Below, piece after piece: positions 44,441 through 59,739 of a stretch of DNA of 64,000 nt. The notes beneath the pieces are model-generated. The model saw only the letters and a program-made list of their open reading frames with translations, was not told the origin of the DNA and searched no databases. Origin of the DNA: Polynucleobacter sp. MWH-UH23A (GTDB lineage: Bacteria > Pseudomonadota > Gammaproteobacteria > Burkholderiales > Burkholderiaceae); the NCBI RefSeq assembly GCF_040409805.1, contig NZ_CP099572.1, positions 1 to 64,000 on the forward strand. The letters are read 5' to 3'. Every line of letters begins with the position of its first letter. Position 1 is the first letter of the stretch. Both the position numbers and the translations under genes were made by a program.

Positions 44441-44570
44441 TTGCCTTCTGATACGACTGCAGAATGCAAGTTTGGTCGGACACTATATCCAAGCGATGTA
44501 GTGTTGTCCGCCAGTGATTGGTAGTGGCCAATCGCCAAATCTTTGTACAGTCGCTGAATTCGGAGATGAA

Positions 44571-47500
44571 ATGAACTATAGCTTCACCGAACGCAAGCGA
44601 GTCCGTAAAAGCTTTGCTAAGCGAGTAAATAACCATCAGGTTCCTTACCTGATCGCAACGCAGCTGGAGTCCTACGCTAAATTTTTACAGGCTGATAAGC
44701 CGGCTACTTCTCGCATTAACGAGGGATTACAGGCTGCCTTTACATCAGCATTTCCAATTGTGTCCAACAACGGTTATGCACGTATGGAATACGTGTCTTA
44801 TCAGTTGTCACAGCCACCGTTTGACGTTAAAGAATGTCAACAACGTGGTTACACATACCACTCTGCCTTGCGCGCAAAAGTTCGCTTGATTATTTATGAT
44901 CGCGAAGCGCCTACTAAGGTTAAAGAAGTAAAAGAGAGCGAAGTCTACATGGGTGAAATTCCACTCATGACAGAAAACGGCTCTTTCGTGATCAACGGTA
45001 CTGAGCGTGTGATCGTTTCTCAGTTACACCGTTCCCCAGGAGTGTTCTTTGAGCACGATAAGGGCAAAACCCACAGCTCTGGTAAGTTGCTGTTTTCAGC
45101 AAGAATCATTCCTTACCGTGGTTCATGGCTCGATTTTGAGTTTGATCCAAAAGATATTTTGTATTTCCGCGTTGACCGTCGTCGTAAGATGCCTGTCACC
45201 ATTTTGCTCAAGGCAATTGGCTTAAACAACGAGCAGATTCTTGCAAACTTCTTCAACTTCGATCATTTCTCATTGACCGCTAACGGCGCATCAATGGAAT
45301 TTGTTCCAGAGCGTTTGCGTGGCCAGTTGGCTAGCTTTGATGTGGTTGATAAGAATGGCGTTGTCGTCATTCAAAAAGACAAGCGTATCAATGCTAAGCA
45401 TATTCGCGAACTAGAAGCTGCTAAGACAAAAACAATTGTTGTTCCAGACGACTACCTAGTAGGCCGTGTGGTTGCACGTAATATTGTTGATCCAGATTCT
45501 GGTGAAATCTTGGCTTACGCTAATGATGAAATCACTGAAGAGTTGTTGGCGACATTGCGCGATGCTGGCATCAAGCAATTGGAAACCATCTACACCAATG
45601 ATTTGGATTCTGGTGCATACATTTCTCAGACATTGCGTACTGATGAAACTGCTGATCAAACAGCTGCGCGTATCGCCATCTACCGCATGATGCGTCCTGG
45701 TGAGCCTCCAACAGAAGATGCTGTTGAGGCTTTGTTCCAGCGCTTGTTCTATAGCGAAGATACCTATGATTTATCTCGTGTTGGCCGTATGAAGGTCAAT
45801 AGCCGTCTTGGCCGCGCTGAGATGGAAGGCCCGATGGTCTTGTCGAACGAAGATATTCTCGACACTATTAAGTCCCTTGTAGATTTACGTAACGGTAAAG
45901 GCGAAGTAGACGATATCGATCACTTAGGTAATCGCCGTGTACGTTGCGTTGGTGAATTGGCAGAGAATCAATTCCGTGCTGGTTTATCACGTGTAGAGCG
46001 TGCGGTTAAAGAACGTCTCGGTCAAGCCGAAACAGAAAACCTCATGCCGCATGACTTGATTAATAGCAAGCCAATCTCTTCTGCTATTCGTGAGTTCTTC
46101 GGTTCTTCACAGTTGTCCCAGTTTATGGACCAGACCAACCCACTCTCAGAAATCACGCACAAGCGTCGTATTTCTGCGCTGGGACCTGGTGGTTTGACAC
46201 GTGAACGCGCTGGCTTCGAAGTGCGCGACGTGCATCCAACTCACTATGGACGTGTTTGTCCGATCGAAACTCCAGAAGGTCCAAACATTGGTTTGATCAA
46301 CTCACTCGCGTTATTCGCGCGTTTGAATGAGCATGGCTTCCTCGAGACTCCATACCGCAAGGTTTCCAATAGCAAGGTAAGCGATGAGGTGGTTTACCTC
46401 TCTGCGATTGAAGAAGCGAAGTATGTGATTGCTCAGGCAAATGCGACGATCGACAAAAATGGTAAGTTGGCTGACGAATTAGTTTCTGCTCGTCAAGCTG
46501 GTGAAACCATGATGGTGAGCCCAGAGCGCATCGATTTCATCGACGTTGCTCCTAGTCAGATCGTTTCGGCTGCTGCTTCACTAGTGCCATTCTTGGAGCA
46601 CGATGATGCGAACCGCGCATTGATGGGTGCGAACATGCAGCGTCAAGCAGTTCCTTGCTTGCGTCCAGATAAGCCATTGGTTGGTACAGGTTTAGAGCGT
46701 ATTGTTGCGGTTGACTCCGGCACTGTAGTGTTGGCAGCCCGAGGCGGTGTTGTGGATTATGTTGATGCGAATCGCGTTGTGATCCGTGTGAACGATGATG
46801 AAACCGCTGCTGGTGAAGTCGGTGTGGATATTTACAACCTCATCAAGTACACCCGTTCAAATCAAAATACCAATATCAACCAGCGTCCAATCGTGCAGGT
46901 TGGCGATCGTGTAGCCCGCGGCGACGTAGTTGCTGACGGTGCATCTACCGATTTGGGTGAATTGGCTTTGGGTCAAAACATGACTGTGGCATTTATGCCA
47001 TGGAACGGTTACAACTTCGAAGATTCGATCTTGATCTCTGAGAAGGTTGTTGCTGATGATCGCTACACCTCTATTCATATTGAAGAATTGTCTGTAGTTG
47101 CTCGCGACACCAAACTTGGTTCAGAAGAAATTACGCGCGATATCTCCAATTTGGCAGAGTCACAACTCTCTCGTTTGGATGAGAGCGGTATTGTGTACAT
47201 CGGTGCTGAAGTAGAAGCTGGTGACGTACTGGTTGGTAAGGTCACTCCAAAGGGCGAGACTACTCTCACCCCTGAAGAGAAGTTACTGCGTGCGATCTTC
47301 GGTGAGAAAGCGTCTGATGTTAAAGATACTTCTTTGCGCGTTCCATCAGGTATGGTTGGCACTGTTATCGATGTTCAAGTCTTCACTCGTGAAGGTATTG
47401 AGCGCGATGCTCGTGCACAGTCGATTATTCAAGAAGAATTGCAACGCTACCGTTTGGATTTGAACGATCAGTTGCGTATTGTTGAAGGCGATGCCTTCAT

Positions 47501-48671
47501 GCGTTTAGAAAAGCTGTTGGTTGGCAAAGTTGCTAACGGCGGCCCTAAGAAATTAGCTAAAGGCACCAAGATCGACAAGGATTACCTTGCTGATTTGGAT
47601 AAATACCATTGGTTTGATATTCGTCCAGCAGATGATGAAGTTGCTTCCCAAGTTGAAGCGATCAAGTCTTCTATCGAAGCAAAGCGTAAGCAGTTTGATG
47701 AGGCGTTCGAAGAGAAGCGTACCAAGCTTACCCAAGGCGATGATTTACAGCCTGGCGTAACGAAGATGGTGAAGGTTTACTTGGCAGTTAAGCGTCGCTT
47801 GCAGCCTGGTGACAAGATGGCCGGTCGTCACGGTAACAAAGGTGTGGTCTCTAAGATTGCTCCTGCTGAAGATATGCCATTTATGGCTGACGGACGTCCT
47901 GTTGATATCGTCTTGAACCCGTTGGGCGTTCCTTCCCGTATGAACGTTGGTCAGATCTTGGAAACCCACTTAGGTTGGGCTGCTCAAGGTATTGGTAAGC
48001 GTATCGATGAAATGGTTCGTCAACAAGCGAAGCAAGCTGAACTACGTAAGTTCTTCAAGCAGCTTTACAACGAGACTGGCCGTCAAGAAGACATCGACAA
48101 CTTCACTGATGAGCAAATCTATGCATTGGCTGAGAACTTACGCCAAGGCTTGCCATTTGCAACCCCAGTGTTTGATGGTGCTACCGAAGCCGAAATTGGC
48201 CGCATGCTTGAATTGGCATACCCAGAAGAAGTTGCCAAGTCATTGCAGATGACTCCATCACGCCAGCAAATGGTTTTATTTGATGGCCGTACTGGTGATC
48301 AGTTCGAGCGTCCTGTAACTGTTGGCGTAATGCACGTCTTGAAACTCCACCACTTGGTTGATGACAAGATGCATGCGCGTTCAACCGGACCTTACTCCTT
48401 AGTAACGCAGCAGCCATTGGGCGGTAAAGCTCAGTTTGGTGGTCAGCGCTTTGGTGAGATGGAAGTCTGGGCCCTCGAAGCATACGGCGCTTCATATGTC
48501 TTGCAAGAAATGCTGACAGTGAAGTCCGATGATGTCACAGGCCGAACCAAGGTTTATGAAAACATCGTCAAGGGCGAGCACACGATTGATGCTGGCATGC
48601 CCGAATCCTTCAACGTTCTGGTGAAAGAGATCCGTTCGTTAGGTATTGACATTGACATGGAGCGCAACTGA
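44571..48671 (+). CDS. rpoB: RNA polymerase subunit beta
   Basis: Beta forms half of the polymerase catalytic cleft. The ATG at 44571 with GGAG 5 bases before it gives 1366 residues starting [16 protein letters not shown]. The rifampicin-binding segment [19 protein letters not shown] (from about residue 507) has the usual sensitive-type residues. [20 protein letters not shown] and [19 protein letters not shown] near the C-terminus are conserved. The frame is open 57 bases further upstream but that part is leader. rpoC starts one base after the rpoB stop. Confidence 0.98.
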   Translation: MNYSFTERKRVRKSFAKRVNNHQVPYLIATQLESYAKFLQADKPATSRINEGLQAAFTSAFPIVSNNGYARMEYVSYQLSQPPFDVKECQQRGYTYHSALRAKVRLIIYDREAPTKVKEVKESEVYMGEIPLMTENGSFVINGTERVIVSQLHRSPGVFFEHDKGKTHSSGKLLFSARIIPYRGSWLDFEFDPKDILYFRVDRRRKMPVTILLKAIGLNNEQILANFFNFDHFSLTANGASMEFVPERLRGQLASFDVVDKNGVVVIQKDKRINAKHIRELEAAKTKTIVVPDDYLVGRVVARNIVDPDSGEILAYANDEITEELLATLRDAGIKQLETIYTNDLDSGAYISQTLRTDETADQTAARIAIYRMMRPGEPPTEDAVEALFQRLFYSEDTYDLSRVGRMKVNSRLGRAEMEGPMVLSNEDILDTIKSLVDLRNGKGEVDDIDHLGNRRVRCVGELAENQFRAGLSRVERAVKERLGQAETENLMPHDLINSKPISSAIREFFGSSQLSQFMDQTNPLSEITHKRRISALGPGGLTRERAGFEVRDVHPTHYGRVCPIETPEGPNIGLINSLALFARLNEHGFLETPYRKVSNSKVSDEVVYLSAIEEAKYVIAQANATIDKNGKLADELVSARQAGETMMVSPERIDFIDVAPSQIVSAAASLVPFLEHDDANRALMGANMQRQAVPCLRPDKPLVGTGLERIVAVDSGTVVLAARGGVVDYVDANRVVIRVNDDETAAGEVGVDIYNLIKYTRSNQNTNINQRPIVQVGDRVARGDVVADGASTDLGELALGQNMTVAFMPWNGYNFEDSILISEKVVADDRYTSIHIEELSVVARDTKLGSEEITRDISNLAESQLSRLDESGIVYIGAEVEAGDVLVGKVTPKGETTLTPEEKLLRAIFGEKASDVKDTSLRVPSGMVGTVIDVQVFTREGIERDARAQSIIQEELQRYRLDLNDQLRIVEGDAFMRLEKLLVGKVANGGPKKLAKGTKIDKDYLADLDKYHWFDIRPADDEVASQVEAIKSSIEAKRKQFDEAFEEKRTKLTQGDDLQPGVTKMVKVYLAVKRRLQPGDKMAGRHGNKGVVSKIAPAEDMPFMADGRPVDIVLNPLGVPSRMNVGQILETHLGWAAQGIGKRIDEMVRQQAKQAELRKFFKQLYNETGRQEDIDNFTDEQIYALAENLRQGLPFATPVFDGATEAEIGRMLELAYPEEVAKSLQMTPSRQQMVLFDGRTGDQFERPVTVGVMHVLKLHHLVDDKMHARSTGPYSLVTQQPLGGKAQFGGQRFGEMEVWALEAYGASYVLQEMLTVKSDDVTGRTKVYENIVKGEHTIDAGMPESFNVLVKEIRSLGIDIDMERN

Positions 48672-48672
48672 T

Positions 48673-52935
<4,263 letters not shown>

Positions 52936-52945
52936 TTTGGTAATT

Positions 52946-52967
52946 CTGGCCACAAATGGCCAGTTTT
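52946..52967 (+). terminator. Terminator after rpoC
   Basis: A 6-bp GC-rich stem (CTGGCC / GGCCAG) with a 6-base loop is followed by TTTT. It ends the rplJL-rpoBC unit just before the str operon promoter. Confidence 0.75.
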
Positions 52968-52979
52968 CCCCCATTTTGG

Positions 52980-53008
52980 TTGACGGGGAAGGCTGGCCAA
53001 GCTAGAAT
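52980..53008 (+). promoter_or_regulatory. Promoter of the str operon (rpsL-rpsG-fusA-tuf)
   Basis: TTGACG (52980-52985, 5/6), a 17-base spacer and TAGAAT (53003-53008, 5/6) make a strong sigma70 promoter. The start point would be near 53015, leaving about 100 bases of leader before rpsL. Confidence 0.8.
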
Positions 53009-53113
53009 GCTGAGTTCTACTGATTCAGAAGAGGGCCTTTTTGACCTAGAAATTCTCTAAGTCATTGATTTTCTTGAAGAAAGCAACAAAGAAGTACTAA
53101 CCGAGCTATTTTT

Positions 53114-53494
53114 ATGCCAACAATTAATCAACTATTACGCAAGCCAAGAACAAGGCTTACCGTTAAAAGCAAGAGCCCTGCGCTGCAAAACAGCCCGCAG
53201 CGCCGTGGTGTATGTACCCGCGTGTACACAACCACTCCTAAAAAGCCTAACTCTGCGCTTCGTAAAGTGGCCAAAGTTCGCTTGACCAATGGTTTTGAAG
53301 TGATTTCATACATTGGCGGTGAAGGCCATAACCTCCAGGAACACTCTGTAGTGTTGATCCGTGGTGGTCGTGTAAAGGACTTGCCAGGTGTGCGTTACCA
53401 CATCGTTCGCGGTTCTTTGGACTTGCAAGGTGTTAAAGATCGTAAGCAAGCACGTTCTAAATACGGTGCTAAGCGCGCTAAGAAAGCTGCTTAA
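53114..53494 (+). CDS. rpsL: 30S ribosomal protein S12
   Basis: S12 sits at the decoding centre. The 126-residue protein begins [13 protein letters not shown] and holds the loop [13 protein letters not shown] with both lysines, so the streptomycin-sensitive residues are in place. The second loop [17 protein letters not shown] is also wild type. It is first in the str operon. The hairpin that begins in its last codons reads into the S12-S7 intercistronic region. Confidence 0.98.
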   Translation: MPTINQLLRKPRTRLTVKSKSPALQNSPQRRGVCTRVYTTTPKKPNSALRKVAKVRLTNGFEVISYIGGEGHNLQEHSVVLIRGGRVKDLPGVRYHIVRGSLDLQGVKDRKQARSKYGAKRAKKAA

Positions 53495-53521
53495 TTTCTG
53501 ATTAAGCAGTTGAAGTTTTTT
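53487..53521 (+). terminator. Hairpin overlapping the rpsL stop codon
   Basis: CTGCTTAA (53487-53494, containing the stop codon) pairs with TTAAGCAG (53502-53509), followed six bases later by a run of T. The form is that of a weak intrinsic terminator inside the str operon; a ribosome finishing rpsL would melt it. Confidence 0.5.
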
Positions 53522-53665
53522 GTAGTAAGTCATTGCAGTGAGTCACTTTTGTCAGACTTAAAAGACAAGTAAGTGGCTGTTCCGTTTAAGAATTTTCTTA
53601 AATAGTAGGACAGCCGGAGCGGGTAGTTCATGTGAACTGCCCCTAACTGAACTGAAGGAGTAGTT
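53522..53665 (+). promoter_or_regulatory. S12-S7 intercistronic region (possible S7 autoregulation site)
   Basis: This 144-base gap contains a near-perfect hairpin GGGTAGTTCA / TGAACTGCCC (53621-53642) just ahead of the rpsG ribosome-binding site AAGGAG, and a second imperfect stem near 53550-53580. In E. coli the S12-S7 gap binds S7 and represses rpsG translation. The structure is seen; S7 binding here is inferred. Confidence 0.5.
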
Positions 53666-54136
53666 ATGCCACGTCGTCGTGAAGTTCCCAAACGGGAAAT
53701 TTTGCCGGATCCAAAATTCGGTAATGTAGAAGTAGCTAAATTCATGAACGTCCTCATGTTGGACGGCAAGAAATCGGTTGCAGAGCGTATCGTTTACGGT
53801 GCCTTTGATCACATCGAGAAAAAAGCAAACAAAGAACCCCTCGAAATTTTTTCAACAGCCATGGGCAACGTTAAGCCAATGGTTGAGGTGAAGAGCCGCC
53901 GCGTTGGTGGTGCTAACTATCAAGTTCCTGTTGAAGTTCGTCCATCACGTCGTTCCGCTTTGGCAATGCGCTGGTTGCGTGAAGCTGCAAAGAAGCGTGG
54001 CGAAAAATCGATGGCTCAACGTTTGGCCAACGAATTATTGGAAGCTGCTGAAGGTCGTGGCGGCGCAATGAAGAAGCGTGAAGAAGTTCACCGTATGGCA
54101 GAAGCTAATAAGGCTTTCTCACATTTCCGCTTCTAA
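53666..54136 (+). CDS. rpsG: 30S ribosomal protein S7
   Basis: S7 nucleates the 30S head and contacts E-site tRNA. The 156-residue protein has the start [19 protein letters not shown] and the signature [20 protein letters not shown], with [17 protein letters not shown] in the middle. AAGGAG lies 7 bases before the ATG. fusA begins 27 bases downstream. S7 is the usual repressor of this operon. Confidence 0.98.
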   Translation: MPRRREVPKREILPDPKFGNVEVAKFMNVLMLDGKKSVAERIVYGAFDHIEKKANKEPLEIFSTAMGNVKPMVEVKSRRVGGANYQVPVEVRPSRRSALAMRWLREAAKKRGEKSMAQRLANELLEAAEGRGGAMKKREEVHRMAEANKAFSHFRF

Positions 54137-54163
54137 TCGAATAGTTAAGAAAAGGCATAAACA

Positions 54164-56266
54164 GTGGCACGCAAAACCCCCATTGATCGATATCGCAATA
54201 TTGGTATCTCTGCGCACATTGACGCAGGCAAAACAACTACTACTGAACGCGTTCTGTTCTACACCGGTGTTAATCACAAGATTGGTGAAGTTCATGATGG
54301 CGCAGCTACCATGGACTGGATGGAGCAAGAGCAGGAGCGTGGCATCACGATTACTTCTGCTGCAACTACAGCCTTCTGGAAGGGCATGGCAGGTAATTAT
54401 CAAGAGCACCGTATCAACATTATTGATACCCCAGGACACGTAGACTTCACGATTGAAGTTGAGCGTTCCATGCGTGTTCTCGATGGCGCTTGTATGGTGT
54501 ATTGCGCGGTAGGTGGCGTTCAGCCACAGTCTGAAACAGTTTGGCGTCAGGCTAACAAGTATGGTGTTCCACGTTTAGCATTTGTGAACAAGATGGACCG
54601 TACGGGCGCGAATTTCTTCAAAGTGTACGAACAGATGAAGGCTCGTTTGAAAGCGAACCCAATCTTGATTCAAATTCCAATTGGCGCTGAAGAAAATTTC
54701 CAAGGCGTTGTGGATTTGGTCAAGATGAAGGCGATCGTTTGGGATGATGCTTCACAAGGCACTAAATTCACTTACGAAGATATTCCTGCAGAATTGCAAG
54801 CTAGCGCTGAAGAATGGCGCGAGAAAATGGTCGAAGCAGCTGCTGAAAGCTCAGAAGAGTTGATGGACAAGTATCTCGGCGGCGAAGAATTAAGCGAAGA
54901 AGAAATTAAGAAGGCGCTTCGTACTCGTACGATCGCTGGCGAAATCGTTCCAATGCTTTGCGGAACTGCCTTTAAGAACAAAGGTGTTCAGGCGATGTTG
55001 GATGCCGTGATTGATTACATGCCATCACCAGTAGATATTCCTCCAGTTAAGGGCGAGTTGGAAGATGGCACTGAGACTGAGCGTAAAGCTGATGACAATG
55101 AGAAATTCTCAGCATTAGCATTCAAGATCATGACTGACCCATTCGTTGGTCAGCTGATCTTCTTCCGCGTGTATTCAGGTGTGATCAATTCAGGCGACAC
55201 AATCTACAACCCAATTAAGGGTAAGAAAGAGCGTATTGGTCGTTTGTTACAGATGCATGCTAACCAGCGTGAAGAGATTAAAGAAGTTCGCGCAGGCGAC
55301 ATCGCTGCTGCGGTTGGTCTGAAAGATGCAACAACAGGCGAAACATTGTGCGACCCAGACAATATTGTGATTCTGGAGCGCATGGAATTCCCTGAGCCAG
55401 TGATTTCTCAGGCGGTTGAGCCTAAGACTAAGGCTGACCAAGAGAAAATGGGTCTTGCATTGAACCGATTGGCTCAAGAAGATCCGTCATTCCGTGTGAA
55501 GACTGACGAAGAATCAGGTCAAACCATTATTTCTGGTATGGGCGAGCTCCACCTAGAGATCTTGGTTGACCGTATGAAGCGTGAGTTCGGTGTAGAAGCA
55601 ACTGTTGGTAAGCCACAGGTTGCATACCGCGAAACGATTCGTAAGACTTGCGACGAAGTCGAAGGCAAGTTCGTTAAGCAGTCTGGCGGTCGCGGTCAGT
55701 ACGGTCACGTAGTATTGAAGCTTGAGCCACAAGAACCAGGCAAAGGCTTTGAATTCGTTGACGCTATTAAGGGCGGTGTAGTTCCACGTGAATACATCCC
55801 TGCAGTAGAAAAAGGCATTATTGAAACATTGAACTCCGGCGTATTGGCTGGCTATCCAGTGGTTGACATCAAAGCAACCCTGTTCTTCGGCTCATACCAT
55901 GACGTTGACTCCAATGAAAACGCATTTAAGATGGCGGGCTCTATGGCGTTCAAGGATGGTATGCGTAAGGCAGCTCCAGTATTGCTTGAGCCAATGATGG
56001 CAGTTGAAGTTGAAACTCCAGAAGATTTCATGGGTAACGTGATGGGTGACCTTTCTTCACGTCGCGGCATTATGCAAGGTATGGATGACATTCCTGGCGG
56101 CGGCAAGATTGTTCGTGCAGAAGTTCCTCTCGCAGAGATGTTTGGTTACTCCACTGGCTTGCGTTCTTTAACGCAAGGTCGTGCAACCTACACCATGGAA
56201 TTTAAGCATTACGCAGAAGCACCTAAGAACGTAGCAGAGGCAGTTATGGCTGCTAAAGCGAAGTAA
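54164..56266 (+). CDS. fusA: Elongation factor G
   Basis: EF-G is the GTPase that translocates tRNA and mRNA. Motifs are [19 protein letters not shown] (P-loop), [11 protein letters not shown] (switch I), DTPGHVDF (G3), and [10 protein letters not shown] (G4). The domain IV/V part with [14 protein letters not shown] and [18 protein letters not shown] is intact. The start is GTG 54164 ([14 protein letters not shown]) and the length of 700 residues is normal. It belongs to the str operon between rpsG and the second tuf. Confidence 0.98.
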   Translation: MARKTPIDRYRNIGISAHIDAGKTTTTERVLFYTGVNHKIGEVHDGAATMDWMEQEQERGITITSAATTAFWKGMAGNYQEHRINIIDTPGHVDFTIEVERSMRVLDGACMVYCAVGGVQPQSETVWRQANKYGVPRLAFVNKMDRTGANFFKVYEQMKARLKANPILIQIPIGAEENFQGVVDLVKMKAIVWDDASQGTKFTYEDIPAELQASAEEWREKMVEAAAESSEELMDKYLGGEELSEEEIKKALRTRTIAGEIVPMLCGTAFKNKGVQAMLDAVIDYMPSPVDIPPVKGELEDGTETERKADDNEKFSALAFKIMTDPFVGQLIFFRVYSGVINSGDTIYNPIKGKKERIGRLLQMHANQREEIKEVRAGDIAAAVGLKDATTGETLCDPDNIVILERMEFPEPVISQAVEPKTKADQEKMGLALNRLAQEDPSFRVKTDEESGQTIISGMGELHLEILVDRMKREFGVEATVGKPQVAYRETIRKTCDEVEGKFVKQSGGRGQYGHVVLKLEPQEPGKGFEFVDAIKGGVVPREYIPAVEKGIIETLNSGVLAGYPVVDIKATLFFGSYHDVDSNENAFKMAGSMAFKDGMRKAAPVLLEPMMAVEVETPEDFMGNVMGDLSSRRGIMQGMDDIPGGGKIVRAEVPLAEMFGYSTGLRSLTQGRATYTMEFKHYAEAPKNVAEAVMAAKAK

Positions 56267-56301
56267 TTTATTCACATTAATTTTGATATTGACTAGCTAA
56301 G

Positions 56302-57511
56302 AAGGCAGACAAAAATGGCAAAAGAAAAGTTCGAGCGGACAAAACCGCACGTAAACGTAGGCACCATCGGTCACGTTGACCACGGTAAAACCACCTTGAC
56401 AGCGGCAATTGCAACTGTGCTCTCAAAAGCATTCGGTGGCGAAGCGAAAGCATACGATCAGATCGATGCGGCTCCAGAAGAAAAAGCACGTGGTATTACG
56501 ATTAACACAGCACACGTTGAGTATGAGACTGCTGGTCGTCACTATGCACACGTTGACTGCCCAGGACACGCTGACTACGTTAAGAACATGATTACTGGTG
56601 CTGCGCAGATGGACGGCGCAATCTTGGTTTGCTCTGCTGCAGACGGCCCTATGCCACAAACTCGTGAGCACATCCTCTTGGCACGTCAGGTTGGCGTTCC
56701 TTACATCGTGGTGTTCTTAAACAAGTGCGACATGGTTGACGATGCTGAACTCTTAGAGCTCGTTGAAATGGAAGTACGTGAACTCCTGTCTAAGTATGAC
56801 TTCCCAGGCGATGACACTCCCATCATCCGTGGTTCTGCTAAGTTGGCATTAGAAGGCGACGAAGGCCCATTGGGTAAAGAAGCCATCATGAAATTGGCTG
56901 AAGCACTCGATACTTACATCCCAACTCCAGAGCGTGCTGTTGATGGCTCATTCTTGATGCCAGTAGAAGACGTGTTCTCTATCTCTGGTCGCGGTACTGT
57001 AGTAACTGGTCGTATTGAGCGCGGCATCATCAAGGTTGGTGAAGAGATTGAAATCGTTGGTATCAAGCCAACTCTCAAGACCACTTGTACTGGTGTTGAA
57101 ATGTTCCGCAAATTGCTCGACCAAGGTCAAGCAGGTGACAACGTCGGTATCTTGTTACGTGGTACAAAACGTGAAGAAGTTGAGCGTGGCCAAGTATTGG
57201 CTAAGCCTGGTTCTATCACTCCACACACCCACTTTACTGCTGAGGTTTACATCCTTGGTAAAGACGAAGGTGGTCGTCATACTCCATTCTTTAACAACTA
57301 TCGTCCACAGTTCTACTTCCGTACAACGGACGTTACTGGTTCAATCGAGTTGCCAAAAGACAAAGAGATGGTGATGCCTGGTGATAACGTCACCATTACC
57401 GTCAAACTCATCGCCCCAATCGCGATGGAAGAAGGTTTACGTTTTGCGATCCGTGAAGGTGGCCGTACTGTTGGCGCCGGCGTGGTTGCAAAGATTTTGG
57501 CTTAAGAAGTA
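56302..57511 (+). repeat. tuf repeat, copy 2
   Basis: This is the second copy of the 1210-base direct repeat first seen at 39483-40692. It includes the tuf gene with a few bases on each side. The sharp loss of identity at both edges suggests the copies are kept alike by recombination. Confidence 0.9.
56315..57505 (+). CDS. tuf: Elongation factor Tu, copy 2
   Basis: This is the str-operon copy of EF-Tu, 396 residues, with the same protein and, as far as I can compare, the same DNA as copy 1. It follows fusA by 48 bases, the tufA position of E. coli. A 12-bp hairpin 42 bases downstream separates it from rpsJ. Two tuf genes are common in proteobacteria and serve the very high demand for EF-Tu. 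Confidence 0.98.
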   Translation: MAKEKFERTKPHVNVGTIGHVDHGKTTLTAAIATVLSKAFGGEAKAYDQIDAAPEEKARGITINTAHVEYETAGRHYAHVDCPGHADYVKNMITGAAQMDGAILVCSAADGPMPQTREHILLARQVGVPYIVVFLNKCDMVDDAELLELVEMEVRELLSKYDFPGDDTPIIRGSAKLALEGDEGPLGKEAIMKLAEALDTYIPTPERAVDGSFLMPVEDVFSISGRGTVVTGRIERGIIKVGEEIEIVGIKPTLKTTCTGVEMFRKLLDQGQAGDNVGILLRGTKREEVERGQVLAKPGSITPHTHFTAEVYILGKDEGGRHTPFFNNYRPQFYFRTTDVTGSIELPKDKEMVMPGDNVTITVKLIAPIAMEEGLRFAIREGGRTVGAGVVAKILA

Positions 57512-57547
57512 GGTATTACTAGTAACAATATTTAGCGGTTTGCTAAC

Positions 57548-57576
57548 CGGTGACATCAGTGCTGCTGATGTCACCG
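57548..57576 (+). terminator. Hairpin between tuf copy 2 and rpsJ
   Basis: A perfect 12-bp stem (CGGTGACATCAG / CTGATGTCACCG) with the loop TGCTG lies 42 bases after tuf. It has no T-run, so it may be a processing site or a rho-linked or partial terminator rather than a full intrinsic terminator. Confidence 0.5.
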
Positions 57577-57627
57577 CGCTCTTTAGATGTATAACGTGGC
57601 AGCACCACACCGCTCTTTGGAATTAAT

Positions 57628-57939
57628 ATGCAAAACCAAAAAATTCGTATTCGTCTTAAAGCGTTTGATTACCGTTTAATCGACCAGTCTGCAGCTGAAA
57701 TCGTTGATACAGCTAAACGTACTGGTGCAGTTGTAAAGGGTCCAGTACCTTTGCCAACTCGTATTGAGCGTTTTGACATCTTGCGTTCACCACACGTAAA
57801 CAAGACATCTCGTGATCAGTTAGAGATCCGTACCCATCTGCGTTTGATGGATATTGTTGATCCTACAGAGAAAACCGTAGATGCTTTGATGAAATTAGAC
57901 CTCCCAGCAGGTGTGGACGTCGAAATTAAGTTGCAATAA
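57628..57939 (+). CDS. rpsJ: 30S ribosomal protein S10
   Basis: S10 (NusE) is a 30S head protein that also pairs with NusB on boxA for antitermination. The 103-residue protein shows [20 protein letters not shown] and the signature [18 protein letters not shown]. It is the first S10-cluster gene but stands apart from rplC: a terminator-like stem and a promoter lie in the 198-base gap after it. Confidence 0.98.
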   Translation: MQNQKIRIRLKAFDYRLIDQSAAEIVDTAKRTGAVVKGPVPLPTRIERFDILRSPHVNKTSRDQLEIRTHLRLMDIVDPTEKTVDALMKLDLPAGVDVEIKLQ

Positions 57940-57949
57940 TTTGCTGTTT

Positions 57950-57980
57950 CCAGTCTCGGCACTTGCCAAGACTGGGTTTT
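57950..57980 (+). terminator. Terminator after rpsJ
   Basis: CCAGTCT (57950-57956) pairs with AGACTGG (57969-57975), extended by GGC/GCC across one mismatch, with the loop ACTT and then GTTTT. It is a plausible intrinsic terminator. Its right half overlaps the -35 element of the next promoter. Confidence 0.65.
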
Positions 57981-57991
57981 CGGGATAGAAT
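57963..57991 (+). promoter_or_regulatory. Promoter of rplC and the rest of the S10 cluster
   Basis: TTGCCA (57963-57968, 4/6), a 17-base spacer and TAGAAT (57986-57991, 5/6) form a sigma70 promoter nested in the rpsJ terminator. Transcription would start near 57998, giving a leader of about 140 bases before rplC. Confidence 0.65.
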
Positions 57992-57997
57992 CTATGG

Positions 57998-58137
57998 CTC
58001 TGCTGAGTGAAATTTGGCAGATTTAGTGGTTTTATTAGCATTAAAAACGTTGTAAGTTATTGATTTAGAAGTACTTTTACTTGTAAATCACTTAAATTAA
58101 TTTTGCCGACCAATCGAAGTCGGCGTGGAGCATGAAT
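57998..58137 (+). promoter_or_regulatory. Structured rplC leader
   Basis: The leader has two stems: TGATTTA/TAAATCA around 58062-58091, and GCCGAC/GTCGGC (58105-58124), which ends two bases before the ribosome-binding GGAG (58127-58130). A hairpin this close to the binding site could control rplC translation. Its ligand is unknown; a ribosomal protein such as L4 is the classic S10-operon regulator. Confidence 0.45.
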
Positions 58138-58794
58138 ATGAGCTTAGGCTTAATCGGCCGCAAGGTCGGCATGACCCGTCTTTTTACGGACGAAGGGGAA
58201 GCGATTCCTGTCACCGTAATTGACGTGAGCGACAACAGAATCGCTCAAATCAAGACCCAGGCAACTGATGGCTATGACGCTATCCAGTTGGCACATGGCA
58301 CACGTAGAGCTACTCGCGTTACCAAATCAATGGCTGGTCACTTTGCTAAAGCAGGTGTGATGGCTGGTAATGCACTTAACGAATTCCAATTAGATGCAGC
58401 AAAAATCGCAGAAATGACGCCAGGACAAGTAATTCCTGCTGACGCTGCGTTCACTGCTGGTCAAAAAGTGGATGTGCAAGGCGTAACAATCGGTAAGGGT
58501 TACGCGGGTACCATCAAGCGTTATCACTTCGCTTCTGGTCGCGCATCACACGGTAACTCTAGATCACACAACGTACCAGGCTCTATTGGTATGGCCCAAG
58601 ATCCAGGTCGTGTTTTCCCAGGTAAGCGCATGACTGGCCACCTTGGTGACGTTACACGTACCGTACAAAATTTAGTCATCGCACGCATTGATGCAGAACG
58701 CAATCTCATCATGGTTAAAGGCGCTATTCCAGGTGCCCCAGGCGGTAAAGTTATTGTTACTCCAGCGGTTAAAACACCGTTGAAGAAGAAATAA
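58138..58794 (+). CDS. rplC: 50S ribosomal protein L3
   Basis: L3 binds near the peptidyl-transferase centre and helps start 50S assembly. GGAG at 58127-58130 is 7 bases from ATG 58138 but only 1 base from ATG 58132, so 58138 is chosen (218 residues, [15 protein letters not shown]). The signature [20 protein letters not shown] and the loop [21 protein letters not shown] are present, including the glutamine that is methylated in E. coli. rplD follows after 11 bases. Confidence 0.97.
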   Translation: MSLGLIGRKVGMTRLFTDEGEAIPVTVIDVSDNRIAQIKTQATDGYDAIQLAHGTRRATRVTKSMAGHFAKAGVMAGNALNEFQLDAAKIAEMTPGQVIPADAAFTAGQKVDVQGVTIGKGYAGTIKRYHFASGRASHGNSRSHNVPGSIGMAQDPGRVFPGKRMTGHLGDVTRTVQNLVIARIDAERNLIMVKGAIPGAPGGKVIVTPAVKTPLKKK

Positions 58795-58805
58795 GGAGAG
58801 CGAAT

Positions 58806-59426
58806 ATGGAACTTAAGCTTCTCCAAGACAACGGTACTTTAGGTGCGGGTGTACAAGCTTCACCAGAAGTATTCGAGCGTGAATATAACGAAGCATTGGT
58901 ACACCAAGTTGTAGTGGCTTACCAAGCAAATGCACGTAGCGGTAACCGTGCACAAAAAGACCGTGAGCAAGTTAAGCACACAACCAAGAAGCCTTGGCGT
59001 CAAAAAGGCACTGGTCGTGCACGTGCTGGTATGAGCTCATCCCCGCTGTGGCGTGGAGGTGGTCGTATATTCCCGAATTCTCCAGAAGAGAATTTCAGCC
59101 AAAAAGTAAACAAGAAAATGTACCGCGCTGGCATGAGATCGATTTTGTCTCAGTTAGCTCGCGAAGGTCGTTTGAATGTGGTTGATCAATTCAATCTTGA
59201 CGCTCCAAAGACCAAAGTTTTAGCTGAGAAAGTAAAAGCAATGGGCTTGGATTCAGTCTTGATCATCGTTGATCAAGTTAGTGAGAATTTGTACTTGGCA
59301 TCACGTAACTTGCATAAAGTTGCCGTGGTTGAGCCACAGCACGCTGATCCATTGGCTTTGGTTCAATACAAAAAGGTATTGGTAAGCAAAGCTGCGATCG
59401 CAAAAATTGAGGAGTTGCTGAAATGA
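58806..59426 (+). CDS. rplD: 50S ribosomal protein L4
   Basis: L4 lines the exit tunnel and, in E. coli, regulates the S10 operon. The 206-residue protein has the extended loop [20 protein letters not shown] and the globular domain around [30 protein letters not shown] precedes the ATG. Its stop overlaps the rplW start by 4 bases (ATGA), so L4 and L23 are coupled. Confidence 0.97.
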   Translation: MELKLLQDNGTLGAGVQASPEVFEREYNEALVHQVVVAYQANARSGNRAQKDREQVKHTTKKPWRQKGTGRARAGMSSSPLWRGGGRIFPNSPEENFSQKVNKKMYRAGMRSILSQLAREGRLNVVDQFNLDAPKTKVLAEKVKAMGLDSVLIIVDQVSENLYLASRNLHKVAVVEPQHADPLALVQYKKVLVSKAAIAKIEELLK

Positions 59427-59737
59427 GCCAAGTCCGTAAAAACGATCACAACCTGATGAAGGTTCTGCTTGGTCCTGTTATCTCTGAGAAAGCCACTATG
59501 GTTGCAGAGAAAAACGAACAAGTAGTTTTCCAAGTAGCTCGCGATGCAAACAAGAGCGATGTGAAACAAGCAGTTGAATTGCTCTTCAAAGTGCAAGTTG
59601 ACTCAGTTCAAATCGTGAATCAAAAAGGTAAGCCTAAGCGCTATGGCCGTTTTGAAGGTCGTCGTGACCACACCAAGAAGGCCTACGTGAATTTGAAGCC
59701 AGGTCAAGAAATTAACTTTGAAGCGGAGGCGAATTAA
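59423..59737 (+). CDS. rplW: 50S ribosomal protein L23
   Basis: L23 sits at the tunnel exit and docks trigger factor and SRP. The 104-residue protein has [20 protein letters not shown] at the start and [20 protein letters not shown] in the basic loop. It overlaps rplD by 4 bases and is 2 bases from rplB. No unusual feature was seen. Confidence 0.97.
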   Translation: MSQVRKNDHNLMKVLLGPVISEKATMVAEKNEQVVFQVARDANKSDVKQAVELLFKVQVDSVQIVNQKGKPKRYGRFEGRRDHTKKAYVNLKPGQEINFEAEAN

Positions 59738-59739
59738 TC

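Noticed and set aside
44441..44470. TTGCCT with a downstream AGAAT as a separate rpoB promoter
   Set aside because: The spacing is about 13 bases, too short for a sigma70 promoter.
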